Below, in pieces: positions 6,262 to 14,552 of a stretch of DNA of 64,000 nt. The DNA comes from Pseudomonas sp. GD04091 (lineage in GTDB: Bacteria; Pseudomonadota; Gammaproteobacteria; Pseudomonadales; Pseudomonadaceae). The first letter of the stretch is position 1. Each line of letters begins with the position of its first letter. The stretch covers positions 1-64,000 of the forward strand of contig NZ_JAOEBG010000029.1 in NCBI RefSeq assembly GCF_029836165.1. The letters run 5' to 3'. A program made the position numbers and the translations under genes. The notes below the pieces were generated by a model. It searched no databases. It saw only the letters and a program-made list of their open reading frames with translations, and had not been told where the DNA came from.

Positions 6262-8889
6262 TCAACCGGTGTTGCGCAGCCCTGCCGCGATCCCCGCCAC
6301 GGTCACCAGCAAGGCCTGTTCCAACGGGCTGTCCAGAGCGGCTTCGCGGCTGCGTGAACGCGCCAGCAGTTCGGCCTGAAGGCGGTGCAGCGGGTCCAGA
6401 TAGGTGTTGCGCAGTCGGATGAATTCCAGGGTTTCCGGGCTGTGCGCCAGTAGCACCGGCTGCCCGGTCAGGCCCAGTACCACCTGGCACGACTGCGACA
6501 ATAGGTCGCGCAGGTGCGCCCCCAATGGCAGCAGTTCGGGTTGCACCAGACGTTCGTCGTAGGCTTCGGCGATCTGCGCGTCGGCCTTGGCCAGGACCAT
6601 TTCCAGCATGTCGATGCGGGTGCGGAAGAATGGCCATTGTTCACGCATCTGCGCCAGCAGCTCACCCTGCCCGCGCGCCAGTGCGTTGTTCAGGGCCGTC
6701 TCCCAGCCCAGCCAGGCCGGCAGCATCAGCCGCGTCTGAGTCCAGCCGAAGATCCAGGGAATCGCCCGCAGGCTCTCGATGCCGCCAGCACGGCGCTTGG
6801 CCGGGCGGCTGCCCAGTGGCAGGCGGCCAAGTTCCTGCTCAGGCGTGGACTGGCGGAAGTACTCGACGAAGTCCGCAGTCTCGCGCACCACGCCACGGTA
6901 GGCCTTGACCCCATCGGCGGCCAGCTGGTCCATCAACGCGCGCCAGGCCGGCTGCGGCGGTGGAGGCGGTAGCAGGGTCGCCTCCAGCACGGCAGCCAGG
7001 TATAGATTGAGGTTCTGCTCAGCGATCGCCGGCAAACCGAACTTGAAGCGAATCATCTCGCCCTGCTCGGTGGTGCGGAAACGCCCGCCCACCGAACCCG
7101 GCGGCTGCGACAGGATCGCCGCGTGGGCCGGGCCGCCACCGCGCCCGACGGTGCCGCCACGACCATGGAACAACAGCAGTTCGACCTGATGCTCGCGGCA
7201 GATGCGCACCAGGTTCTCCTGGGCGCGATACTGCGCCCAGGCGGCCGCGGTGGTACCGGCATCCTTGGCCGAATCGGAATAGCCGATCATCACCTCCTGC
7301 GGCCCGTGCAGCCCGGCGCGATAACCCGGCAGGCCAAGCAGGCGTTCCATCACCGGACCGGCGTTGTCCAGGTCGGCCAAGGTCTCGAACAGCGGCACCA
7401 CACGCATTGGCCGGGTGACCCCCGCCTCCTTCAGCAGCAGCTGCACCGCCAGCACATCCGAGGCAGCGCCGGCCATGGAGATCACATAGGAACCCAGCGA
7501 CGCGGCGGGCGCGGCCGCGATCTCGCGACAGGTGGCAAGCACTTCGGCCGTATCGGCCTGTGGCTGGAAATGCGCCGGCAGCAACGGACGACGATTCTTC
7601 AGTTCAGCCTGGAGAAACGCGATGCGCCGCTCCTCGTCCCAATCGGCGTAGCGGCCCATTCCGAGGTAGTCGGTGATCTCCGACAGCGCATCGCGATGAC
7701 GGGCGGCATCCTGGCGCACGTCCAGGCGCACCAGGAACAGGCCGAATGTCACCGCCCGGCGCAGGGCGTCGAGCAATGGCCCGTCTGCGATCACGCCCAT
7801 GCCGCACTCATGCAACGAGTGGTAGCACAGCTCCAGGGGCGCGATCAGGTCGCGGTTGTCGACCAGCACCGCGGCACTGGCCGGCTGGGTTGCCGTCAGC
7901 GAGGCATGGGCCCAGGCGCGGGTGGCGCGCAGCCGGTCACGCAGCTGCTTGAGCAACGCTCGATAGGGTTCGGCGCTGTCACCGACCTTCGCGCGCAGGG
8001 CGGCGCTGGCTTGCTGCATGGACAGCTCAGCGGCCAGGCTGTCGATATCGCGCAGGAACAGGTCGGCGGCCATCCAGCGCGCCAGCAGCAGGACTTCGCG
8101 GGTGACCGCCGCGGTGACATTGGGGTTGCCGTCACGGTCGCCGCCCATCCACGAGGCGAAACGCACCGGCGCCGACTCCAGCGGCAGGCGCAGCCCGGTC
8201 GTCTCGAACAGCGCCGTATCGACCTTGCGCAGATGACTGGGGATCGCCTGCCACAGCGAATGCTCGATGACCGCGAAGCCCCACTTGGCTTCATCCACCG
8301 GGGTCGGCCGGGTACGGCGGATCTCCTCGGTATGCCAGGCTTCGGCGATCAGCCGACGCAGGCGCTCGCGCACCTGCTGGCGCTCGGCGGGACTCAGGTC
8401 GCGATGATCCTGCGCGGCCAGTTGCGCGGCGATGGCGTCGTACTTCTGGATCAGGGTGCGGCGGGCCACTTCGGTCGGGTGGGCGGTGAGCACCAGTTCG
8501 ATGCTCAGCCTGCCCAGCTGCCGGGCCAGCTCGTCGTCGCCGTGGCCTGCCGCCTTCAGGCGCGCCAGCAGTTCCGGCAGCACCCGGGCCTCGAACGGCT
8601 CCGGCTGCTCGGCATCACGGCGCCGGATCAACTGGTACTGCTCGGCGATATTGGCCAGGTTGAGGAACTGGTTGAACCCGCGCGCCACCGGCAGCAGGTC
8701 TTCCTCGGCCAGGTCGCCCAGGGTCGAGCTCAACTGCTCGCCCGCGCCGCGACGATCGGCCTTGGCGCTGTGGCGAATGTCCTCGATCTTCTGCAGGAAC
8801 ACCTCGCCATGCTGCTGGCGGATGGTCTCGCCGAGCAGTTCTCCCAACAGGTGCACATCCTCACGCAAGCGCAGATCGATATCGCTCAT
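6262..8889 (-). CDS. ppc: Phosphoenolpyruvate carboxylase
   Basis: Anaplerotic enzyme that carboxylates PEP to oxaloacetate. The 875-residue product is full length. Catalytic motifs are VLTAHPTEVARRT near residue 137, with the essential His, the GYSDSAKDAGTTAA loop, FHGRGGTVGRGGGP, and the C-terminal LRNTYLDPLH...LRNTG end. The start at 8889 (MSDIDLRLREDVHLLGE) is preceded by GAGAGG at good spacing; the open frame continues upstream by 28 codons without support. It stands alone, divergent from the small protein at 9034, with adk next downstream. No sign of damage is visible. Confidence 0.97.
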   Translation of the reverse strand: MSDIDLRLREDVHLLGELLGETIRQQHGEVFLQKIEDIRHSAKADRRGAGEQLSSTLGDLAEEDLLPVARGFNQFLNLANIAEQYQLIRRRDAEQPEPFEARVLPELLARLKAAGHGDDELARQLGRLSIELVLTAHPTEVARRTLIQKYDAIAAQLAAQDHRDLSPAERQQVRERLRRLIAEAWHTEEIRRTRPTPVDEAKWGFAVIEHSLWQAIPSHLRKVDTALFETTGLRLPLESAPVRFASWMGGDRDGNPNVTAAVTREVLLLARWMAADLFLRDIDSLAAELSMQQASAALRAKVGDSAEPYRALLKQLRDRLRATRAWAHASLTATQPASAAVLVDNRDLIAPLELCYHSLHECGMGVIADGPLLDALRRAVTFGLFLVRLDVRQDAARHRDALSEITDYLGMGRYADWDEERRIAFLQAELKNRRPLLPAHFQPQADTAEVLATCREIAAAPAASLGSYVISMAGAASDVLAVQLLLKEAGVTRPMRVVPLFETLADLDNAGPVMERLLGLPGYRAGLHGPQEVMIGYSDSAKDAGTTAAAWAQYRAQENLVRICREHQVELLLFHGRGGTVGRGGGPAHAAILSQPPGSVGGRFRTTEQGEMIRFKFGLPAIAEQNLNLYLAAVLEATLLPPPPPQPAWRALMDQLAADGVKAYRGVVRETADFVEYFRQSTPEQELGRLPLGSRPAKRRAGGIESLRAIPWIFGWTQTRLMLPAWLGWETALNNALARGQGELLAQMREQWPFFRTRIDMLEMVLAKADAQIAEAYDERLVQPELLPLGAHLRDLLSQSCQVVLGLTGQPVLLAHSPETLEFIRLRNTYLDPLHRLQAELLARSRSREAALDSPLEQALLVTVAGIAAGLRNTG

Positions 8890-9033
8890 CGGGCCTCTCC
8901 ATTCCGGGAAACAGCAGGCTCCAAGAGTGCCCACTCCCGCACGCGCCTGGCAAGCCGCGCGCGGCCAAAGCAACTAAAGTGAAAGCAGGTCATCCGAAGC
9001 AATGCCACTTTCGAGGCTTTGACAGAGGTCATC

Positions 9034-9378
9034 ATGAAAATTCGCGAACTCGCCCAGCACTGGGAACAGAACGCCGCCGGGCGCCTGAGCCCCACCGGCC
9101 ATGTCCTGCACCTGGACATGGAAGCCGAAGCGCGCCTGGCCGCGCTGATCGACATGTACCCCAAGCGCAGCCCCGAGGAGCTGCTGGGTGAACTGGTAGC
9201 GGCGGCGCTCGAGGAACTGGAGGCCAGCTTCCCTTACATCAAGGGCCAGCAGGTGATCGCCACCGACGAGGAAGGCGACCCGCTGTACGAGGACATCGGC
9301 CCCACACCGCGCTTCCTGGCCCTGTCCCGTCGCCATCTGCAGGCCCTCGGCCGGGTGCAGAAAGACAAGTCGCACTGA
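9034..9378 (+). CDS. Conserved hypothetical protein next to ppc
   Basis: A 114-residue soluble protein beginning MKIRELAQHWEQNAAGRL. The middle contains LAALIDMYPKRSPEELLGEL and the end contains DPLYEDIGPTPRFLALSRRH. I believe orthologues sit beside ppc across Pseudomonas and have sometimes been given pilin-assembly names, but nothing in the sequence proves a function. The helical block around residues 30-60 could be a ribbon-helix-helix-like or other small binding fold. The ATG at 9034 is chosen because GAGG lies eight bases upstream; an ATG at 9019 is in frame but has no ribosome-binding site. A hairpin (TGCCGGGC/GCCCGGCA) follows the stop. Confidence 0.8.
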   Translation: MKIRELAQHWEQNAAGRLSPTGHVLHLDMEAEARLAALIDMYPKRSPEELLGELVAAALEELEASFPYIKGQQVIATDEEGDPLYEDIGPTPRFLALSRRHLQALGRVQKDKSH

Positions 9379-9492
9379 GCCTCCCTGGGTGCCGGGCACT
9401 GCCCGGCATACCGTCATTTGCAGCAGAAGTTCCGCTTGCAAGTCGCTGACTGATCAGTCAGAAAAAAATACCTTTAGCGTGCAAATTTTTCT

Positions 9493-9520
9493 GAACTATT
9501 CAAAAAACGCCTCGGTCACA
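9493..9520 (+). promoter_or_regulatory. Possible AlgU (sigma-22) promoter for the DUF4398/lptF pair
   Basis: GAACTA at 9493-9498, then 17 bases, then TCACA at 9516-9520. This resembles the AlgU/RpoE consensus (GAACTT, 16-17 bases, TCTGA) with mismatches. The family link supports it: as I recall, lptF of P. aeruginosa is AlgU dependent. The spacing to the first ATG is about 115 bases. It is a candidate only. Confidence 0.45.
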
Positions 9521-9634
9521 GCCAATAGCCATCACGGCAAAACCCTGTAAATCCGGGCCTTGCCGCCCGAAGCCAAGAACAGGGGAACAGCGATGACCAC
9601 TGCGTGGCCATCGTCGTTTAACAGGAGTGACCCA

Positions 9635-10048
9635 ATGGAGTTGACCACCATGAAGACCCGCATCGAACGACCTTCTTCCACTCACCTGCGCGGGCTCAAG
9701 CTGGCCGCGCTGGCCCTGGGCAGCAGCCTGGTGCTGGCTGGCTGCGCGGGCAAACCGCCCACCGAGCAATACGCCGTGACCCAGTCGGCGGTCAACTCGG
9801 CGGTCAGCGCCGGTGGCACCGAGTACGCCGCGGTGGAGATGAAGGCCGCCCAGGACAAGTTCAAGAAGGCCGAGATCGCCATGCACGACAAGAAGTATGA
9901 CGAGGCCAAGCTGCTGGCCGAACAGGCCGAATGGGACGCCCGCGTCGCCGAGCGCAAGGCCCAGGCGGCCAAGGCCCAGAAGGCCGTGCAGGATGCCCGC
10001 CAGGGCGTCCGGGACGTACGTGAGGAAGGCCTGCGCAGCGCTGAGTAA
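9635..10048 (+). CDS. DUF4398 domain-containing lipoprotein
   Basis: A 137-residue outer-membrane-type lipoprotein. The N terminus is a positively charged region, then a hydrophobic stretch ending in the lipobox LAGC, with mature Cys near residue 31. The mature part is a predicted alpha-helical domain of the DUF4398 type, with the AAVEMKAAQDKFKKAEIAMH core and a long Lys/Ala/Gln-rich coiled coil (ERKAQAAKAQKAVQDARQG). The start at 9635 has AGGAG seven bases upstream. It is followed after 48 bases by the OmpA-like lipoprotein on the same strand, and the pair probably forms one envelope-stress operon. The molecular role is unknown. Confidence 0.88.
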   Translation: MELTTMKTRIERPSSTHLRGLKLAALALGSSLVLAGCAGKPPTEQYAVTQSAVNSAVSAGGTEYAAVEMKAAQDKFKKAEIAMHDKKYDEAKLLAEQAEWDARVAERKAQAAKAQKAVQDARQGVRDVREEGLRSAE

Positions 10049-10096
10049 GCCTGCACCGCCGCTATCGCCTTCGTTAAAGATCAAAGGATGAACACT

Positions 10097-10885
10097 ATGC
10101 GCAATTACGTCATGATTCCCGCCCTGCTGGCCCTGAGCGTAGGCCTCGCCGCCTGCTCCCACGACCCGAACGCCAATCTCGAGTCGGCCCGTACCAACTT
10201 CTCGGCCCTGCAGAGCGACCCGCAATCGAGCAAGATCGCCGCGCTCGAGACCAAGGATGCACAGGACTGGCTGAACAAGGCCGACAAGGCCTACATGGAC
10301 CGCGAGGATGAGAAGAAGGTCGACCAGCTCGCCTACCTGACCAACCAGCGTGTCGAAGTGGCCAAGCAGACCATTGCCCTGCGCACCGCCGAAGCTGACC
10401 TGAAGAACGCTGCGGCGCAGCGCGCCCAGGCCAAGCTCGACGCCCGCGACGCGCAGATCAAGAAGCTGCAGGACAGCCTGAACGCCAAGCAGACCGACCG
10501 TGGCACCCTGGTGACCTTCGGTGACGTGCTGTTCGACTTCAACAAGGCCGAGCTCAAGAGCAGCGCCTATCCGAACGTCACCAAGCTGGCTCAGTTCCTC
10601 CAGGAAAACCCTGAGCGCAAGGTGATCGTCGAGGGTTATACCGACAGCGTCGGTTCTGCCAACTACAACCAGACCCTGTCCGAGCGCCGCGCCGGCGCCG
10701 TGCGCATGGCGCTGGTGCGTGCCGGTGTCGACCCGGCGCGAATCGTCGCCCAGGGTTACGGCAAGGAGTACCCGGTCGCGGACAACTCCAGCAACTCCGG
10801 TCGTGCGCAAAACCGTCGGGTGGAGGTGACCATCTCCAACGACAACCAGCCGGTGGCGCCGCGCTCGGTGAGCCAGTTGCGGTAA
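10097..10885 (+). CDS. lptF: OmpA-family lipoprotein, LptF-like
   Basis: A 262-residue outer-membrane lipoprotein. The signal peptide ends in the lipobox LAAC. It is followed by a DUF4398-like helical segment (residues about 25-120, with LKNAAAQRAQAKLDARDAQI) and a C-terminal OmpA peptidoglycan-binding domain. That domain has VLFDFNKAELKSSAYPNV, VEGYTDSVGSANYNQTLSERRA and NRRVEVTIS. It matches the architecture and neighbourhood of P. aeruginosa LptF, an AlgU-dependent lipoprotein linked to oxidative-stress survival, but the symbol rests on memory of synteny. ATG 10097 has AAGGA at nine bases; ATG 10088 overlaps that site. A strong terminator follows. Confidence 0.88.
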   Translation: MRNYVMIPALLALSVGLAACSHDPNANLESARTNFSALQSDPQSSKIAALETKDAQDWLNKADKAYMDREDEKKVDQLAYLTNQRVEVAKQTIALRTAEADLKNAAAQRAQAKLDARDAQIKKLQDSLNAKQTDRGTLVTFGDVLFDFNKAELKSSAYPNVTKLAQFLQENPERKVIVEGYTDSVGSANYNQTLSERRAGAVRMALVRAGVDPARIVAQGYGKEYPVADNSSNSGRAQNRRVEVTISNDNQPVAPRSVSQLR

Positions 10886-10902
10886 CGGCTGTTGGCTGAA
10901 TG

Positions 10903-10929
10903 AAAAACCCGCCTCGATGGCGGGTTTTT
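10903..10929 (+). terminator. Rho-independent terminator after lptF
   Basis: An AAAAACCCGCC / GGCGGGTTTTT hairpin, eleven base pairs with a five-base loop and a T tract, lies 18 bases after the lptF stop. It is symmetrical enough to work in both directions. Confidence 0.92.
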
Positions 10930-11009
10930 CATGCCTGCCAGCCGTCGAAGCACCATTTAAAGCACTGATCCACTCATGGCGCCCTTTCGACTAACAGGTT
11001 GGTACAACA

Positions 11010-11294
11010 ATGACCTACCCCGTTCTTTCCGATCTGGCGGCATCCATCACCGACCTGAAGAAAGATCCAATGGGCACCCTTCGCGAAGCCCGCGGTGAAA
11101 CGGTGGTGATTCTCAATCGAAACGAACCTGCCTTCTATGCAGTACCGCCTGAGCGCTACGAGGCAATGATGGAGCTGATTGACGATTTGCAGTTGGCGGA
11201 ACTGGTACGTCAGCGAACGGGAGGGCCCACCGTGAAGGTGGGTATCGATGAGCTTATCGCCGAGGCGGAAAGCGACAGCAAGCTACAACCTTGA
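11010..11294 (+). CDS. Phd/YefM-family antitoxin (partner toxin truncated)
   Basis: A 94-residue antitoxin of the Phd/YefM (StbD/RelB-like) family, which normally binds operator DNA through its N-terminal domain and blocks a RelE-type toxin with its C-terminal tail. Family features are LSDLAASITDLKKDPMGTL, GETVVILNRNEPAFYAVPP and ERYEAMMELIDDLQLAELV. It is complete, with a start 26 bases from an AACAGG segment. The downstream reading frame is a broken toxin, so the antitoxin is an orphan here. It may still regulate its own promoter or neutralise a related toxin elsewhere, but that is inference. Confidence 0.88.
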   Translation: MTYPVLSDLAASITDLKKDPMGTLREARGETVVILNRNEPAFYAVPPERYEAMMELIDDLQLAELVRQRTGGPTVKVGIDELIAEAESDSKLQP

Positions 11295-11400
11295 ATTCGA
11301 TGTGCGGGCAGAGCGGGAGTTTCGCAAACTCGAACCGCAGTTGCGGCTGCAGTTTGCGAAGAAGCGCCAGGAACGATTGAGCCAGCCCAGGGTGGAGAAG
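11248..11400 (+). pseudogene. Truncated RelE/StbE-type toxin remnant
   Basis: Overlapping the end of the antitoxin in another frame is the N-terminal part of a RelE-family toxin. Its YNLEFDVRAEREFRKLEPQL and FAKKRQERLSQPRV segments match the first 40 or so residues of the roughly 90-residue family. After that the frame runs into unrelated sequence antisense to the next gene. The catalytic and core C-terminal strands (the region resembling CYKIKLR...YRLVYQV in relatives) are missing. A normal toxin start codon is also not evident; the only in-frame ATG lies 47 bases inside the antitoxin. This is a decayed toxin. Confidence 0.8.
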
Positions 11401-11426
11401 GACAAACCACCGCCAAAGTTAAACGT

Positions 11427-11753
11427 TCACTGCACCTGCTGCGGCGTCTCCTGCCCCATGCAGCGCACCGCACGCTTGCGGTCGTCCACCAGCACGCCGG
11501 TCAGCCCCTTCTGCTCGGTATCGAACAGCACCAGCACGCCATCGATGCACTGCGCCACCTGCGGCGCTGGTGTCAACGAGACCTTGTAATCCTCGCCCGG
11601 AACGGTCTTGAGCATGGTGAAGTCCTGCAGCAACAGGGCATCCTCGGGCTTGGCGAAATGCAGGTAGCCGTAGTACCAGAGGGCTCCCACCGTCACGATG
11701 ATGCTGCCGACACCGGTCAGGATCAGCGGGATGGCATTGCGTTCTTCACTCAT
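11427..11753 (-). CDS. Small membrane protein of unknown function
   Basis: A 108-residue protein with one N-terminal membrane segment (IPLILTGVGSIIVTVGALWYY, residues 8-28). A probably periplasmic domain follows (FAKPEDALLLQDFTMLKTVPG) with two cysteines, in AQCIDGV and VRCMGQE, that could form a disulfide. No family is recognised. Its ATG overlaps the stop of the upstream hydrolase by four bases, so the two are translationally coupled. An envelope role alongside the lipoprotein hydrolase is likely but unproven. Its 3' end lies about 30 bases from the toxin remnant, which suggests that the remnant was lost at this boundary. Confidence 0.78.
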   Translation of the reverse strand: MSEERNAIPLILTGVGSIIVTVGALWYYGYLHFAKPEDALLLQDFTMLKTVPGEDYKVSLTPAPQVAQCIDGVLVLFDTEQKGLTGVLVDDRKRAVRCMGQETPQQVQ

Positions 11754-12673
11754 TGCTTGTTCTTCTCGTCAGGGTAGTTGGGCACTTCGGCCAAGCGGCG
11801 CAGGCCGTTGAAATGAGTCGGGTCGTCCAGGAAGCGCAGCATCACCTGACGCCAGGTCGGGTCGGCGAAGGTCTGCACATGATCGCCCCGGGTCAGCTGC
11901 AAGACCCGAGGTGGCGGCGCGTGCCGGTACAGACGCAGGCCGTTGTCCAAGGGCACGAGGTTGTCGTCGATGCTGTGAAAGAACAGCTTCGGCGGATTTT
12001 CCAGGCGTTCTATGGAATTGATCGCGCTGTCGCCATCCGGCACCAGCCACGACAGCGGCACCTGCAACGGCCAGGTCATCCAGGAGGTGCTCAGGGCATA
12101 ACGCCCCACCGCGCGGTAGCTGGCCGGCACGCCATCGAACACCAGGGCGCTGAAGCGACGACGCTGCTCGGGATGCTGCGCCAGGTAATGGATGGCCATG
12201 GCCCCGCCGAGGCTCTGGCCCAGCAGCACCAGCGGCTTGCCTTGCACCGGCGGCGCGCGGTCCAGCCAGTCCAGCGCCGCGCCGATATCGCCATACACCT
12301 CGGGCAGCGTTGGCTTGCCCTGGGACAGGCCATAGCCGCGGTAGTCGATCATCAGCACCTGGTAGCCCTCTTTCGGCAACCAGTAACTGCCGCCCAGGTG
12401 CCAGGCCAGGTTGCCGCCGTTGCCATGCAGGTGCAGCACGGTGCCCTTGACCTCGACACCCTGCGGCACCGGAATCCACCAGCCGTGCAGGCGGGTTCCG
12501 TCGGCGGCCGTGAGGGTCAGGTTCTGGTACTGCAGCCGGGCTTTTTCCGGGGTGAATGGCTGACCAGGTTCGGGGTAGAACAGCAGGCTGCTGCAGCCGC
12601 CCAACAGCAGCAGCCCGAGGCCGAAGACGAGGTGACGCCAGGCGTCAGAGAATGTTCGCGTAGTCGGCTTCAA
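11750..12673 (-). CDS. Alpha/beta hydrolase lipoprotein
   Basis: A 307-residue alpha/beta hydrolase with a lipoprotein signal (FGLGLLLLGGC, Cys near residue 27). Catalytic features are the oxyanion-hole motif HLHGNGGN near residue 82, the nucleophile elbow GQSLGG near residue 153, the Asp in FHSIDDNLVPL, and the His in RGDHVQTF. MIDYRGYGLS is the usual strand after the oxyanion hole. It resembles serine hydrolases of the BEM46/ABHD13 type; the substrate is unknown and the location is probably the outer membrane, facing the periplasm. The start overlaps the end of the upstream QEGLA-motif gene by 29 bases and the stop overlaps the next gene by four, so it lies within an operon. Confidence 0.88.
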   Translation of the reverse strand: MKPTTRTFSDAWRHLVFGLGLLLLGGCSSLLFYPEPGQPFTPEKARLQYQNLTLTAADGTRLHGWWIPVPQGVEVKGTVLHLHGNGGNLAWHLGGSYWLPKEGYQVLMIDYRGYGLSQGKPTLPEVYGDIGAALDWLDRAPPVQGKPLVLLGQSLGGAMAIHYLAQHPEQRRRFSALVFDGVPASYRAVGRYALSTSWMTWPLQVPLSWLVPDGDSAINSIERLENPPKLFFHSIDDNLVPLDNGLRLYRHAPPPRVLQLTRGDHVQTFADPTWRQVMLRFLDDPTHFNGLRRLAEVPNYPDEKNKQ

Positions 12674-13922
12674 TGCGATCCAGGCTCAGGTGGTTGAGGA
12701 AGTTGGAGAAGCACATCCAGGCCGACAGCGCATTGAGGTCGCGGAACTGCTCCGGCAGGTACTTGGGCGGCTCCACCAGGCCTTCCTCGACCAGCTGGCG
12801 CAACGTGCGCATGTCTTCCAGGGTGGTCTTGCCGCAGAACAGCAACGGGATCTGCTCGAGCTTGCCCTTCTTCACGGCCAACTGAATGTAGTTGTAAACC
12901 ATGATGAAGCCCTTGAGATAGGACAAGTCCTTGGTGAATGGCAGGCCATTGGGCACCGAGCCACGGAACACCCGGCTGGCGTTGCTGTAGCTCTGGCCCA
13001 TCTCGAAACCCTGGCCACGGAAGAACTCGAAGACCTGCAGGAAGTCCGCGCCCTCCTCGACCATGTGGATGGCTCGGGTACGGTTGGTGAGCTTGCGCAG
13101 ACGGCTGGGGTAGGAGGCGAAGGCAATCACTTCCATGAGGATGGCCAGTCCCTCCTGGGTCACCGTGGACGAGGGCGGCCCCTTGGCCAGGAAGGTGCAG
13201 ATCGGCTGGTTCAGGCCATTGAGGGTGGTGCCGACATGCACCAGGCCTTCATGAACCTCCAGGGCGCGCACATCCCGACTGTTGAACATGGCATCGGCGC
13301 GGACCTTGATGTAGTCGGCGCCCGCCGCGGCGTCGGCGACGATACCGTCCGACTCGAACACGCGAATGGTTTCCTCGGCCTCGCCGAATACCTTGTTCAG
13401 GCGACGTTGGAGAATATCCACCGCCTCCTTCGCCGTGAGGTTCTTCGGCTCGTCCTTCAGGTCGCCCCTGCCATCGATGTTGTTCAGGTAGTCCGAGAGC
13501 ATCAGGCCCAGGTCGGCCAGGGTCGGGTCACCGGCATGGAAAGCATCGGACGCCGCGCCATAGAGCTCCTGGGAGATCAGCCCGAAATCCTCGGTGCCAC
13601 GCGCCTCGAGCATGCGCACCACCATGCGGTACTCCTTGCACATGCGCCGCATGATCTGCCCGACCGGGTTGAACTGGCCCAGCTGACGCGTGATGTCGCG
13701 CTCGATGCTCTGGAACTCGGCCTTCACCGCACTGGAATCGAACGACAACGGGCGGTTCTGGTAATAGGCACGGTCCACTGCAGGTGGCTCCTTGCCTTTG
13801 CCCTTGAGAAAACCCTGACGGATGCCGTCATCCCATTTAACCGCATCGAGCACGCGGATCGGGGTCTGCGTGGCGACGATGCGGTCGGACAATGTGCGTA
13901 TGGTCTGCTGGTACTCGTCCAC
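12645..13922 (-). CDS. Flavohemoglobin expression-modulating QEGLA motif protein (DUF1704)
   Basis: A 425-residue cytosolic protein of the DUF1704 family. It is named for the QEGLA motif, seen here in SSTVTQEGLAILMEVIAFA. Nearby, ALEVHEGLVHVGTTLNGLN supplies an HEXXH-like histidine region, and NRTRAIHMVEEGADF and GFEMGQSYSNASRVFRG are typical. The family fold resembles a metallopeptidase, but the activity is undefined. Translation most likely starts at GTG 13922, because AAGGAG sits about six bases upstream; the longer frame to 14162 overlaps the upstream lipoprotein gene antiparallel to codon sense and is not supported. The next gene overlaps its end by 29 bases. Confidence 0.87.
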   Translation of the reverse strand: MDEYQQTIRTLSDRIVATQTPIRVLDAVKWDDGIRQGFLKGKGKEPPAVDRAYYQNRPLSFDSSAVKAEFQSIERDITRQLGQFNPVGQIMRRMCKEYRMVVRMLEARGTEDFGLISQELYGAASDAFHAGDPTLADLGLMLSDYLNNIDGRGDLKDEPKNLTAKEAVDILQRRLNKVFGEAEETIRVFESDGIVADAAAGADYIKVRADAMFNSRDVRALEVHEGLVHVGTTLNGLNQPICTFLAKGPPSSTVTQEGLAILMEVIAFASYPSRLRKLTNRTRAIHMVEEGADFLQVFEFFRGQGFEMGQSYSNASRVFRGSVPNGLPFTKDLSYLKGFIMVYNYIQLAVKKGKLEQIPLLFCGKTTLEDMRTLRQLVEEGLVEPPKYLPEQFRDLNALSAWMCFSNFLNHLSLDRIEADYANIL

Positions 13923-13974
13923 CCGGGACTCCTTCTTGGAGCCTTGCCTCGCGACAAGGCCGGTATGCTCACTG

Positions 13975-14523
13975 CTATTTACCGGAACGCTGGAAGCGCG
14001 CCACCTCGACGAACAGATCGGAATTGGCTGGATCGTCCAGGTACGCCAGCACTCGCTCGGTGGGACTGTCGATAAGCACACCCTCGCCGTTATCTTCCGG
14101 CACTTCGGTATTGCGCCCAGTGAGTTCTTTCTTGGCGACGGCCTGCTGCACCTGCTCGACATCGAGGTTGTAGACCACCAGCTGCTTGCCGTCGATCACC
14201 TCGAACCCGCCAATCAGGAAGTTGCCGCCCAGGCGCTTGGGAACGCCAGCCGACAGGTACCAGCGATTGCCGTGCCGGGCCACGGTGAAGACATACTCCT
14301 CGGGCGCCTTGCCCTGGGCACGGGCCACCGCCTTGTATGTATTGCCACCGGCACGACTGATGCTCAGCTTCAGCGGCTCGCCCCAGGCGTCCTTGCTGCT
14401 CCACTGCCCCAGCAGCGCCTTGGGCGCCGGCTGGTTGGGCGGCAGCGGCTCGTCGAAGGTCACCAGACACCCGCCCAGCAGGAGCAACGACAAGCTCAAC
14501 ACCAATACACGCCAGGCTTTCAT
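13975..14523 (-). CDS. Lipoprotein of unknown function
   Basis: A 182-residue lipoprotein with a clean type II signal peptide (VLVLSLSLLLLGGC, Cys near residue 19). The mature protein is predicted to be beta rich and soluble, with YKAVARAQGKAPEEYVF, GNRWYLSAGVPKRLGG and FLIGGFEVIDGKQLVVYNL. It ends in a segment common to small envelope lipoproteins (VEVARFQRSGK). I do not recognise a named family. It precedes the QEGLA-motif gene by 52 bases on the same strand and follows the TetR-type regulator gene by 29 bases, so the three may be co-transcribed. Confidence 0.8.
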   Translation of the reverse strand: MKAWRVLVLSLSLLLLGGCLVTFDEPLPPNQPAPKALLGQWSSKDAWGEPLKLSISRAGGNTYKAVARAQGKAPEEYVFTVARHGNRWYLSAGVPKRLGGNFLIGGFEVIDGKQLVVYNLDVEQVQQAVAKKELTGRNTEVPEDNGEGVLIDSPTERVLAYLDDPANSDLFVEVARFQRSGK

Positions 14524-14552
14524 CAGGTTCTCCTTGAAAGATCGTTCGCCAC

